Assembly (NCBI GenBank): GCA_900553265.1
Contig: USDD01000011.1
Location: forward strand, 1 to 38,850
DNA: 38,850 nucleotides
Direction: 5' to 3'
DNA from: an uncultured Eubacteriales bacterium
GTDB lineage: Bacteria; Bacillota; Clostridia; Christensenellales; Aristaeellaceae
In this document: piece after piece, positions 14,257-23,418 of the stretch
How positions within the stretch are numbered: the first letter of the stretch is position 1
Layout: each line of letters opens with the position of its first letter
Translations under genes and position numbers: made by a program
Notes under the pieces: model-generated
Databases searched by the model: none
Told to the model about the DNA's origin: nothing
What the model saw: the letters and a program-made list of their open reading frames with translations, nothing else

Positions 14257-14766
14257 ATGAGCGGACATTGCGAAATCGAGCGGAAATACCTTCTGCACAT
14301 GCCGGACGTGCCGGCGCTGCGGGCCATGGACGGCTGCCGGGTCTGGGAGATCGAGCAGATCTATCTCCGCTCCGAGCCGGGCGTGACGCGGCGCATCCGC
14401 CGCGTGGCGGAACAGGGAGAAACGCGCTATTACCGCACGGAGAAGCGCCGCCTGAGCGCGCTGAGCAGCGACGAGCGCGAGGCGCAGATCGACGCTATGG
14501 AGTACGCTTCGCTGCGGCGCGAGGCCGATCCCGCGCTGAAGCCCATCGAAAAGACGCGCCTGCGCATTCCCTTCGAGGGGCAGACGCTGGAGATCGACCT
14601 GTATCCCTTCTGGCAGGATCGGGCGATTCTGGAAATCGAGCTTGGGCGCGAGGACGAGCCGGTGCACATCCCCGAATGGCTGCGCGTCGCGCGCGAGGTC
14701 ACGGACGACAAGCGCTACAGGAACGTCCGGCTCGCGGCGAGCGTTCCGCAGGACGCGCTGGACTAG
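14257..14766 (+). CDS. CYTH-domain protein (triphosphate tunnel metalloenzyme)
   Basis: A 169-residue protein. The defining ExExK motif is at the N-terminus (Glu6, Glu8, Lys10 in EIERKYLL). Further strand motifs follow (VTRRIRRVAEQG, YYRTEK, IEKTRLRI, LEIDLYPFW, LEIELG) with alternating charged residues that line the tunnel in this fold. Bacterial members commonly hydrolyse inorganic triphosphate or related compounds with Mg2+ or Mn2+; some make cyclic AMP or thiamine triphosphate, so substrate is uncertain. Its place between surE and an inorganic pyrophosphatase favours triphosphatase or phosphate housekeeping. The gap to the next gene is 51 bases. Confidence 0.88.
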   Translation: MSGHCEIERKYLLHMPDVPALRAMDGCRVWEIEQIYLRSEPGVTRRIRRVAEQGETRYYRTEKRRLSALSSDEREAQIDAMEYASLRREADPALKPIEKTRLRIPFEGQTLEIDLYPFWQDRAILEIELGREDEPVHIPEWLRVAREVTDDKRYRNVRLAASVPQDALD

Positions 14767-14817
14767 GGAATTCTGAGTGGATTGCAGACCTGTTTCAAAC
14801 GAAAAGGAGGAGTGCGC

Positions 14818-16434
14818 GTGGAGACGACCTATGTAACGGGACATCGGAACCCGGACACGGATTCCATCGTGGCGGCCATGGCCTACGCGGCGCTGCGGGC
14901 GGCGCTGGGCGACCGGAGCTTCGCGGCGGCGCGGCTCGGCCCCGTCAGCGACGAGACGCAGATGGTGCTGGATCGCTTCGGCTTCGAGCCGCCGGCGCTG
15001 CTGTATTCCCTGCGCACGCAGGTGCGCGATCTGGACTTCGACACGCCGCCGGTGCTCAGCTCCGCAGTGCCCATCAGCCGCGCGTGGAACGTGCTGCAAT
15101 CCGACGGCTCCGTTCCGGCGGTGCCCGTGGTGGACGCGCAGGGCCGGCTGACGGGCATGCTCACGGCGGGCGACATCGCCGCCTATGACATTCGCTCCAT
15201 CGAAAACCCGGTGCTGGAAAACGTGCCGCTGTTCAATCTGCTCAGCGTGTTGGAGGGCCACGAGCTCAACGACGCGATGCAGCTGGGCGACGATATTTCC
15301 GGCGAGGTGCTCATCGCCATGCCCAAGGCCCACGACGCGCCTATTTTCACCGACCCGAACTGCGTGCTGCTCTGCGGCCAGCAGCCGGAGATCATCCGCG
15401 CGGCGGTGGACGCGGGCGTGCGGACGCTGATTCTCTGTCAGGCCGAGCTGGAGCCGGAGGCGCGCGCCGCGGCGACCCGGACGCGCATCATCACCACGCC
15501 GCTGGATGTGAACCGCGCGTCCCGGCTGGTCTATCACGCGCTGCCCATCGACCGCATCTGCAGCAAGGGCGAGCTTCACTGCTTCCGGCTGGACGATTAC
15601 ATCGACGACGTGCGCGAAAGAGTGCTGCAGAACCGCTATCGCTGCTATCCCATTCTGGACGAAAACGGCAAGGTGGCGGGCACGCTGTCGCGCTATCATC
15701 TGCTGCGGCCGAGGCGCAAGCGCGTGGTGCTGGTGGATCACAACGAGGCGGCGCAGTCCGTGCCCGGGCTGGAGCAGGCCGAGGTGGTAGAGATCATCGA
15801 CCATCACCGGCTGGCCGACATTCAGACCGCCAACCCCATCTACTTCCGCAACGAGCCCGTGGGCAGCACCGCCACCATCATTGCGGGCATGTATCAGGAA
15901 AAGGGCATCGTGCCCACCGACCGCATGGCGGGCCTGCTGGCCTCGGCCATCGTGTCGGACACGGTCATGTTCAAGTCGCCCACCTGCACCGATCGCGACC
16001 GGCGCATGGCCGAGTGCATGGCGCGCATCGCCGGCGTTTCGCTGGAGGAGCTGGGCTACGACATCTTCGCCGCGTCGTCCAGCGACAACAAGTCCGCCGA
16101 GGAGCTGCTCTTCGCCGACTTCAAGGAATTCCACATCGCCGGGCACATGCTGGGCATCGGACAGGTCACCTGCATCGACTCGGCCCACATCCTCGAGCGC
16201 AGCGCGGAGCTGCTGGACGTGATGCGCAAAACCATGAAGGAGAAGCGCTACGACACCATCCTGCTGATGCTCACCGACGTGCTGCGCGAGGGCACTCAGC
16301 TGCTGTTCATCGGCGAGGAGGAGACCATCCAGCAGGCCTTCAACGTGGAGGCGAAGGACAACGCCTGCTTCCTGCCCAAGATCCTCAGCCGCAAAAAGCA
16401 GGTCGTGCCCATGCTCAGCCTGCTGTGGGGCTGA
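14818..16434 (+). CDS. Manganese-dependent family II inorganic pyrophosphatase with CBS and DRTGG regulatory domains
   Basis: A 538-residue enzyme. The DHH domain is split by an insert. It begins with GHRNPDTDS (His9, Asp13, Asp15), resumes with DHN at 307-309 and DHH at 328-330, and ends in a DHHA2 domain with the substrate-binding SRKKQ (524-528). Between them are a CBS domain (about 70-120), a DRTGG domain and a second CBS domain (about 240-295). Clostridial enzymes of this layout split pyrophosphate and are inhibited or activated by adenine nucleotides on the CBS pair; diadenosine polyphosphates also activate DRTGG-containing forms. GTG 14818 has AAAGGAGG 7 bases upstream, which decides the start over an in-frame ATG at 14782. 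Confidence 0.95.
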   Translation: METTYVTGHRNPDTDSIVAAMAYAALRAALGDRSFAAARLGPVSDETQMVLDRFGFEPPALLYSLRTQVRDLDFDTPPVLSSAVPISRAWNVLQSDGSVPAVPVVDAQGRLTGMLTAGDIAAYDIRSIENPVLENVPLFNLLSVLEGHELNDAMQLGDDISGEVLIAMPKAHDAPIFTDPNCVLLCGQQPEIIRAAVDAGVRTLILCQAELEPEARAAATRTRIITTPLDVNRASRLVYHALPIDRICSKGELHCFRLDDYIDDVRERVLQNRYRCYPILDENGKVAGTLSRYHLLRPRRKRVVLVDHNEAAQSVPGLEQAEVVEIIDHHRLADIQTANPIYFRNEPVGSTATIIAGMYQEKGIVPTDRMAGLLASAIVSDTVMFKSPTCTDRDRRMAECMARIAGVSLEELGYDIFAASSSDNKSAEELLFADFKEFHIAGHMLGIGQVTCIDSAHILERSAELLDVMRKTMKEKRYDTILLMLTDVLREGTQLLFIGEEETIQQAFNVEAKDNACFLPKILSRKKQVVPMLSLLWG

Positions 16435-16473
16435 GCGGGGGAACATTTCTTCCCAAAGAGGACTCCTTACATC

Positions 16474-16509
16474 AAAAAAGACCGGCGGCTCTTTTCCGAG
16501 CTGCCGGCC
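16474..16509. terminator. Shared terminator between convergent pyrophosphatase and dnaJ genes
   Basis: Arms GACCGGCGGCTC (16480-16491) and GAGCTGCCGGCC (16498-16509) pair with two G-U wobbles. Six A residues (16474-16479) give a T run for reverse-strand transcripts ending dnaJ. TTACTTTTTCTTTTT follows on the forward strand, so it can stop both directions. Confidence 0.85.
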
Positions 16510-16522
16510 TTACTTTTTCTTT

Positions 16523-17656
16523 TTACGAGAACGCGTCCTTTACGCGGTCGAAGAAGGATTTTTTCTTTTCGTACTGATTCCCGGAGACGCTTTCGTCAAA
16601 CTCGCGCAGCAGGCTCTTCTGCTTTTCGCTCAGCTTCTTCGGAATTTCTACCACCGCGGTGACGTACAGGTCGCCCTTGCCGCTGCCGCGCAGGCGCGGA
16701 ACGCCCTCGCCGCGGACGCAGAACACCTGACCGGGCTGCGTCCCCTCGGGGAAGCGATACTTCACGGGCTTGCCCAGCGTCGGCACGTCGATCTCCGCGC
16801 CCAGCGCCGCCTGGGTGAAGGTGATGGGCAGATCGATGTACAGGTCGTCCTCGCGGCGCTTGAACAGCTTGTGGGGACGCACGCTGATGACGATCTTCAG
16901 GTCGCCCGCGGGGCCGCCGCGCTCGCCCAGACCGCCCTGACCGCGGATGGTCAGCACCTGGCCGTTGTCGATGCCCGCGGGAATCTTGACCGTGCGGCGC
17001 TTGCTGACGCGCACCTTGCCGCGGCCCTTGCATTTGGCGCAGGGCTCGTTGATGATCTTGCCCGTGCCGTGGCAGCGGGAGCAGGTGCGGATGTTCTGGA
17101 TGCGTCCGAAGGGCGTGTTGGAGACCACGCGCTCCTGACCGCTGCCGCCGCAGGTGGAGCAGGTGTCCACGCTGGAGCCGGGCTTCGCGCCGGAGCCGTG
17201 GCACTCGGGGCACTCCTCGTCGCGGACGAGGTTGATCTCCTTCTCGCAGCCCAGCGCGGCCTCCTCGAAGGAGAGGGTCAGGTCGTAGCGCAGATCGTCG
17301 CCGGGAACGGGGCCATTGCTGCGCGCGGAGCTGCCGCCGCCGGTGAAGAACGAGGAAAAGATGTCCTCAAAGCCGCCGAAGCCGCCGCCAAAGCCGCTGA
17401 AATCGCCATACCCGCCGCCGCCAAAGCCGCCCTGAGGGCCGTCATGTCCGAACTGGTCGTACTGAGCGCGCTTCTGGGGATTCGACAGCACCTGATAGGC
17501 CTCGTTGATCTCCTTGAAGCGCTCCTCCGCTTCTTTGTCGCCCGGGTTGACATCGGGATGGTTCTTCTTCGCGAGCTTTCGATAGGCGCTCTTGATGGTC
17601 GCTTCATCCGCGCCCCTGTCCACGCCGAGAACCTCGTAATAATCTCTCTTTGCCAT
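16523..17656 (-). CDS. dnaJ: Chaperone protein DnaJ (Hsp40)
   Basis: A 377-residue co-chaperone that delivers unfolded proteins to DnaK and stimulates its ATPase. The J domain (1-70) has the HPD motif at 33-35. A Gly/Phe-rich linker follows (GGFGGGGYGDFSGFGGG). Four zinc-binding repeats come next at about 145-205: CPECHGSG, CSTCGGSG, CSRCHGTG and CAKCKGRG. The C-terminal substrate-binding domains follow. ATG 17656 is used because the J domain begins there and AGGGTGG lies just upstream; the frame is open to 17698 but that leader is not part of DnaJ. Last gene of the hrcA-grpE-dnaK-dnaJ operon, 95 bases after dnaK. Confidence 0.98.
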   Translation of the reverse strand: MAKRDYYEVLGVDRGADEATIKSAYRKLAKKNHPDVNPGDKEAEERFKEINEAYQVLSNPQKRAQYDQFGHDGPQGGFGGGGYGDFSGFGGGFGGFEDIFSSFFTGGGSSARSNGPVPGDDLRYDLTLSFEEAALGCEKEINLVRDEECPECHGSGAKPGSSVDTCSTCGGSGQERVVSNTPFGRIQNIRTCSRCHGTGKIINEPCAKCKGRGKVRVSKRRTVKIPAGIDNGQVLTIRGQGGLGERGGPAGDLKIVISVRPHKLFKRREDDLYIDLPITFTQAALGAEIDVPTLGKPVKYRFPEGTQPGQVFCVRGEGVPRLRGSGKGDLYVTAVVEIPKKLSEKQKSLLREFDESVSGNQYEKKKSFFDRVKDAFS

Positions 17657-17691
17657 ATGTCCACCCTTCTTTGATGCGATTTCACGGCCAT

Positions 17692-17717
17692 GGGGCAAGG
17701 GCTGTCGCCCTTGCCCC
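17692..17717 (-). other. Perfect hairpin in the dnaK-dnaJ spacer
   Basis: An 11-bp perfect stem (GGGGCAAGGGC with GCCCTTGCCCC) and a 4-base loop lie between dnaK stop and dnaJ start. No T run follows on either strand, so it is not a normal intrinsic terminator. It could partly stop transcription, mark a processing site, or protect the upstream mRNA; the choice is not decided by sequence. Confidence 0.75.
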
Positions 17718-17751
17718 TGACGGTTTCCTCGCCTGTGAGAATCTGATGTGA

Positions 17752-19572
<1,821 letters not shown>

Positions 19573-19671
19573 AATGATACCTCCCGGAAAATCGAATGAA
19601 TTCGTTGATGTCTGTGATGTATGTGAAGCTCGTTCTCCGCGCTGAAGCGGAAGGGGAGCGGAACCTTTTGT

Positions 19672-20232
19672 TTATTCCACCGAGACCTTGACCATCGCGT
19701 AGCGGATGATCTTGTCCTTCACGCGGTAGCCCTTCTGGAAAACCTCCAGAACCTTGCCCGGCTCGTCGGACTGCTCGCGCATGACGGCGTTGTGCTTTTC
19801 GGGGTCGAAGTCCTCGCCCAGAGCGGGGATTTCCTCGAAGCCGAACTTCGCGAGACTCTCGGTCATCAGCTTCAGCGTCATGCGCACGCCCTCCGCCAGC
19901 GGGTCGCTCTCCTGCGCCGCGTCCAGGGCGCGCTCGAGGTTGTCGATGGTGGGGAGCAACGCGGTGATGCTGTCGCACAGGCCGTCCTGATAGCCGTCGG
20001 CGCGGCTGGTCTGGTTGCGGCGCTTGAAGTTCTGGAAGTCCGCCTGCGTGCGGCGCAGGGAATCGAGATACTCGTCGCGCTGTTTGACCGCCGTCTCCAG
20101 CGCGTCGCGCCATTCGTCGATCGAGGCTTCCTTCGCCTCGTCCTGAGGCTCGATAACCGGCTCCTGCACGGTTTCGTCCGGCGCGGTTTCCGGCTGCGTC
20201 GGCGTGGGGTTCTTTTCTTTATCCTTCTTCAT
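19672..20232 (-). CDS. grpE: Nucleotide exchange factor GrpE
   Basis: A 186-residue protein that releases ADP from DnaK. A charged, disordered start (about 1-40, rich in Pro, Glu and Thr) is followed by the long dimerising helix (about 40-110, including RDEYLDSLRRTQADFQNFKRR). The C-terminal beta domain carries family residues such as FGFEEIPALGEDFDPEKHNAVM and EVFQKGYRVKDKIIRYAMVKVS. The gene begins 13 bases after hrcA ends, with an AAAGGA-type ribosome site, consistent with one transcript. Confidence 0.97.
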   Translation of the reverse strand: MKKDKEKNPTPTQPETAPDETVQEPVIEPQDEAKEASIDEWRDALETAVKQRDEYLDSLRRTQADFQNFKRRNQTSRADGYQDGLCDSITALLPTIDNLERALDAAQESDPLAEGVRMTLKLMTESLAKFGFEEIPALGEDFDPEKHNAVMREQSDEPGKVLEVFQKGYRVKDKIIRYAMVKVSVE

Positions 20233-20245
20233 GACTTCCGTCCTT

Positions 20246-21271
20246 TCATTTTCGGTCCGAGAGCATTTCGCTCAGCGCGCGCCCCATGAAGTCCATCACC
20301 GAGATGACCCGGTTGTAGTTCATGCGGGTGGGACCGATGATGCCCAGCGTTCCGCTGGCGTCGTCGCCGGCGCGATAGCTCGCGGTGACGATGGAGCAGT
20401 CCTTCAGCTCCGGCACGCCGTTTTCGGGGCCGATCCGAATGGTCACTTCCATGCTGCCGTTCCGGCCCACCACCTTGCGGATGGTGTCCTTGGATTCCAG
20501 CACCGACAGGAAGCTCTTGGCGCGCTCCACGTCCGAGTACTCCGGATAGCTCAGCAGATTCGAGCCGCCGCCGATGACGACGTCCGAGGAATCCTCGCTC
20601 TCCAGCTTCTGCTCGATGACGTTCAGCGCCTCGCCCAGCAGGCGGCGGTTGATCTCCGCGTCCCGCAGCAGCTCCGAGAAGCTCTGGCGCACCGCCTCCA
20701 GCGGCTTGCCGGCCAGCTTTTCGGTCAGCATTCGGGAGATGGCGTAGAGATGATCCGCGTCCAGGCCGTCGGGAATGCGGATGACCGTGTCCTTGACGAT
20801 GCCCAGATTGGTCACGATAATCATCAGCGCCGTGCGGTCGGCCACCGGAACCAGCTGAACGTGCCTGATGCGCAGCGTGCCCAGCTTCGGCGCGACGATC
20901 ACCGACGTGTAGTGGGTCGCGTCCGAGAGGACGCTGGCCGCGCTGCGGATTACGCCCTCCACCTGATCCGAGCGGCGCTGGAGATGCTCGTGCATCTTCT
21001 CGCGCTCGTCGCTGGAAAGGCGCGCCGTTTTCAGCAGATGATCGACGTAGAGCCGATAGGCCTTTACCGACGGGATTCGCCCCGCGGAGGTGTGCGGCTG
21101 GTCGAGGTAGCCAAGCTCCTCGAGGTCGCTCATCTCGTTGCGGATCGTGGCGGGGGAGAAGCCGACGCCGGACTTGCGCGAAATGGTGCGCGATCCCACA
21201 GGCATGGCCGTGGTGATGTAGTCGTCGATGATCGCCTGAAGAATCAGAAACTTTCGATCGTTCAAAGGCAT
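20246..21271 (-). CDS. hrcA: Heat-inducible transcription repressor HrcA
   Basis: A 341-residue repressor that binds CIRCE operators and is folded by the GroEL system, so chaperone demand releases it. The N-terminal winged helix (1 to about 105) contains LILQAIIDDYITTAMPVGSRT, GVGFSPATIRNEMSDLEELGYL and HTSAGRIPSVKAYR, all hallmark HrcA segments. The remaining GAF-like region and insert mediate dimerisation. First gene of its operon, 34 bases downstream of a perfect CIRCE, so it regulates itself and the rest of the cluster. Confidence 0.98.
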   Translation of the reverse strand: MPLNDRKFLILQAIIDDYITTAMPVGSRTISRKSGVGFSPATIRNEMSDLEELGYLDQPHTSAGRIPSVKAYRLYVDHLLKTARLSSDEREKMHEHLQRRSDQVEGVIRSAASVLSDATHYTSVIVAPKLGTLRIRHVQLVPVADRTALMIIVTNLGIVKDTVIRIPDGLDADHLYAISRMLTEKLAGKPLEAVRQSFSELLRDAEINRRLLGEALNVIEQKLESEDSSDVVIGGGSNLLSYPEYSDVERAKSFLSVLESKDTIRKVVGRNGSMEVTIRIGPENGVPELKDCSIVTASYRAGDDASGTLGIIGPTRMNYNRVISVMDFMGRALSEMLSDRK

Positions 21272-21305
21272 CTGGCAGCGTCTCCCTTCGTCGGATTATT
21301 TCGTG

Positions 21306-21332
21306 TTAGCACTCATAACAGGTGAGTGCTAA
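21306..21332. promoter_or_regulatory. CIRCE operator (HrcA binding site)
   Basis: Exact consensus: TTAGCACTC (21306-21314), 9 bases, GAGTGCTAA (21324-21332). It lies at about the transcription start of hrcA, where HrcA binding would block transcription. It is the only CIRCE noticed in the window. Confidence 0.99.
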
Positions 21333-21343
21333 CGCTTGAACAT

Positions 21344-21372
21344 AATGTACCACCGCCCGGGGTTTTTGTCAA
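21344..21372 (-). promoter_or_regulatory. Promoter of the hrcA-grpE-dnaK-dnaJ operon
   Basis: On the reverse strand, TTGACA (21372-21367), a 17-base spacer and TACATT (21349-21344). The CIRCE begins about 12 bases downstream of the -10 box. Confidence 0.85.
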
Positions 21373-21437
21373 TAGGTTTCGAAACGAATTCCTGTAAACT
21401 TTTTATGAACGGGAAAATCGCCCCGCCGAAACGCGAC

Positions 21438-21466
21438 TTGCGCTTTTGCCCGGAAGCTGGTATACT
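21438..21466 (+). promoter_or_regulatory. Probable promoter of the signal peptidase gene
   Basis: TTGCGC at 21438-21443, 17 bases and TATACT at 21461-21466, ending 51 bases ahead of the start codon. Confidence 0.6.
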
Positions 21467-21517
21467 GAAGTCTGCCCCGATGGGGCGCGAAAAAAGCATG
21501 AAGGCAAGGGCGCAATC

Positions 21518-22054
21518 ATGAATGATAAGGCGAAAAGCGCGAAGCGATACAGCGGCTGGCGATGGAAATGGCTGCGGGAAGGGCGGCGCTTTGTGCTGCT
21601 GGTGGCGGCGGCGGTGCTGGTTTTCCGGTTTGTGATCGGCTTTTCCGTGGTGGACGGCGTGTCCATGAGCCCGACGCTGCAAAACGGCGACGTGGTGATC
21701 TACACGCGCATCAATCCCGCCGTCTGCCGCGGCGACGTGCTGTCGCTGAAGCTGACCTCGGGCGAATACTACGTCAAGCGCGCCGTGGCGCTGGCGGGCG
21801 ACGTGGTGGAGCTGGCGGACGGCGTGCTGTACGTCAACGGCCAGCCGGAGGCGGGAGACTACGTCCATGGACAGACCTTTCCCGAGGACGGCAGCGTGAC
21901 CTATCCCTACACGGTGGACGAGAACTGCGTCTTCGTGGTGGGCGACAACCGGGGCGAATCCATCGATTCGCGCTTCTTCGGCGCGGTGAAGCTCAGTCAG
22001 GTGCGCGGCGTGCTGCGCCTGAGCGTCGGCAGCGGCGGATTTCAGGGATTCTGA
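21518..22054 (+). CDS. lepB: Signal peptidase I
   Basis: A 178-residue S26 peptidase that cuts signal peptides from exported proteins. A single membrane anchor lies at about residues 25-42 (FVLLVAAAVLVFRFVIGF), directly followed by the catalytic Ser49 in GVSMSPTL. The general base is Lys87 in YYVKRAVALAGD, and the family motif GDNRGESIDSRFFG is near the C-terminus. One anchor and this length match the Gram-positive (SipS-like) type. ATG 21518 is chosen because a purine-rich AAGGCAAGGG precedes it and the cytoplasmic tail starts there; the frame is open from 21446. Transcribed divergently from hrcA as a single gene ending at the hairpin near 22060. Confidence 0.95.
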   Translation: MNDKAKSAKRYSGWRWKWLREGRRFVLLVAAAVLVFRFVIGFSVVDGVSMSPTLQNGDVVIYTRINPAVCRGDVLSLKLTSGEYYVKRAVALAGDVVELADGVLYVNGQPEAGDYVHGQTFPEDGSVTYPYTVDENCVFVVGDNRGESIDSRFFGAVKLSQVRGVLRLSVGSGGFQGF

Positions 22055-22101
22055 AAAGGCAAAGGGCTGCGGGCGGAGAGAAAACTCTCCATCCGCGGCC
22101 C
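22055..22101. terminator. Terminator between convergent signal peptidase and anti-sigma genes
   Basis: A long imperfect stem (GGGCTGCGGGCGGAGAG with CTCTCCATCCGCGGCCC, loop AAAA). On the reverse strand it is followed by TTTGCCTTTT, so it best terminates the reverse operon; the strong stem may also stop the signal peptidase transcript. Confidence 0.75.
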
Positions 22102-22113
22102 TTCGCCATATTA

Positions 22114-22150
22114 TAGGTAGAAATATTCACTTAGGTAGAAATATTCACTT
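22114..22150. repeat. 18-bp tandem duplication at the end of the anti-sigma gene
   Basis: The unit TAGGTAGAAATATTCACT occurs at 22114-22131 and again at 22132-22149. The second copy carries the stop codon of the reverse-strand gene; the first repeats that stop just downstream. The unit is AT-rich against a GC-rich background. Confidence 0.85.
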
Positions 22151-22867
22151 GGACGGACTGAGCCGCAGCGTCCGCGCGTTGCCGGCGTTGTCCGAAACCG
22201 ACACGTCCACGTAGGTTTCGGGATAGGGCACGACCACCTCGCCTTTGTCGGGATCGACGCTCTCCGGCCCGGAGACGGTTCCATCGGGCGCGGTGACGGT
22301 CACGCTCGCGTAATCCACGCCGCTCAGGTCGTCGCTCAGCGTGAGGATCAGCACGCCCATGCCGTTTTCGGTGGAGAGCAGCGTCGGCGGCTGGGCGTCC
22401 GCGCCGGAGACGGTCACGGTCTCGACGGCCGTCTGGCGATTGACGAGGGTGGCGGTCAGCGTCAGCTCGCCGTTGCGCTCGGGCTGAACGCGATAGACGC
22501 GGTCGCCGGCTTCGGTCACGGGCACGGTGCGGCCGTCGATGCTGGCGCGCACCTGCCGGATGGGAAATCGCGTGGAGACGGTCAGGTCGTAGACCGGATG
22601 GCCCGCCGCCGCGTCCTCCCGGGGCGTTACGCTCAGCTTCGGCGCGATGAACAGCAGCGGCAGCAGCAGAAACAGCGCCAGCATGCACACGATCACGCCG
22701 CGCTGGAGCGAATAGCGCTCCCGGCGATAGCCGCTGTAGGAGACCAGCGTCTCCAGCGGCACGGAGTTCGGCTCGCGCACGCACAGGTCAAAGGCGTTCT
22801 GCAGAATCTGCTCGGCGATCTCCGGCGGCAGCTCGGGGGCTTTTTCCCTCTGAAAGAGCGCCTTCAC
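22145..22867 (-). CDS. Putative anti-sigma factor: single-pass membrane protein with Ig-like ectodomain
   Basis: A 240-residue protein. A cytoplasmic N-terminus of about 55 residues includes an acidic helix (APELPPEIAEQILQNAFDLC). One membrane helix follows at about 57-76 (GVIVCMLALFLLLPLLFIAP). The outside part is beta-rich and Ig-like (LSDDLSGVDYASVTVTAPDG, then YVDVSVSDNAGNARTLRL), resembling domains that describe force or shape balance in surface proteins. The GTG start at 22867 overlaps the sigma-factor stop by four bases (GTGA), so translation is coupled. Coupling to an ECF sigma gene plus this topology suggest it binds the sigma factor inside and senses something outside. No ZAS zinc motif is seen, so the role is inferred. 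Confidence 0.7.
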   Translation of the reverse strand: MKALFQREKAPELPPEIAEQILQNAFDLCVREPNSVPLETLVSYSGYRRERYSLQRGVIVCMLALFLLLPLLFIAPKLSVTPREDAAAGHPVYDLTVSTRFPIRQVRASIDGRTVPVTEAGDRVYRVQPERNGELTLTATLVNRQTAVETVTVSGADAQPPTLLSTENGMGVLILTLSDDLSGVDYASVTVTAPDGTVSGPESVDPDKGEVVVPYPETYVDVSVSDNAGNARTLRLSPSK

Positions 22868-23418
22868 GCCGCATCGCCTCCCGTCCTTCCCGGCGCGCGG
22901 CGCAGCCTGCGCAGCGCGCTGTCCGCATAGCGGCGCACTGAGAACCGGCGAACGCCCAGCAGCGCGGCGATTTCCCGGGGCTTCATTCTGCAATAATACC
23001 GCAGCAGAAGCACCTGCGCCTCGGTGAAGGGCAGCCCCAGCACCTGATGGATGGAGAATTCCTGCGCGCCCACGCGCACCGGCAGCGCCTCCGGCGAGAT
23101 CTCGGCGATCTTCTCGCCGCGCCGGCTGCGCGCATAGCGCTCCCGCTCGGCAAAATGGCGCAGGCACACGCGAAAGCTGATCTGGTTCAGCCACGACAGC
23201 AGCATCGCGCCGGAGCACAGCTTGGTCAGCTCGCGCAGCGCGCAGACGTAGATTTCCTGAAGCGCCTCCTGCGCCGCCCGCTCGTCGCCGAGAAAGCGCA
23301 GCGCAAAGGAATACTGGCCGGGATAGGTGGCGGCGAACAGCTCGGCGAAGGCGTTCGCGTCGCCGCGCTGCGCCGGCTCCACGAGCCGGGCCAGATAGTT
23401 AACGTCCAGACGGGCCAT
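22864..23418 (-). CDS. ECF-type RNA polymerase sigma factor
   Basis: A 184-residue protein with the two-domain ECF layout. Region 2 is about residues 15-85 (NAFAELFAATYPGQYSFALRF, then EALQEIYVCALRELTKL). Region 4 is about 120-175 (GLPFTEAQVLLLRYYCRMK, then PREIAALLGVRRFSVRRYADSALRRLRR), containing the -35-binding helix-turn-helix. ATG 23418 has AAAGGAGA 6 bases upstream; the longer open frame to 23634 is only overlap with the upstream gene. The start lies 20 bases inside the double-GGDEF-like gene and the stop overlaps the anti-sigma start, so all three are tightly coupled. Its target promoter was not identified. Confidence 0.85.
   Translation of the reverse strand: MARLDVNYLARLVEPAQRGDANAFAELFAATYPGQYSFALRFLGDERAAQEALQEIYVCALRELTKLCSGAMLLSWLNQISFRVCLRHFAERERYARSRRGEKIAEISPEALPVRVGAQEFSIHQVLGLPFTEAQVLLLRYYCRMKPREIAALLGVRRFSVRRYADSALRRLRRAPGRTGGDAA

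Noticed and set aside
13504..16446. Reverse-strand open frame of about 980 codons under surE, CYTH and the pyrophosphatase
   Set aside because: The forward genes have clear catalytic motifs and ribosome sites; the reverse frame has neither.
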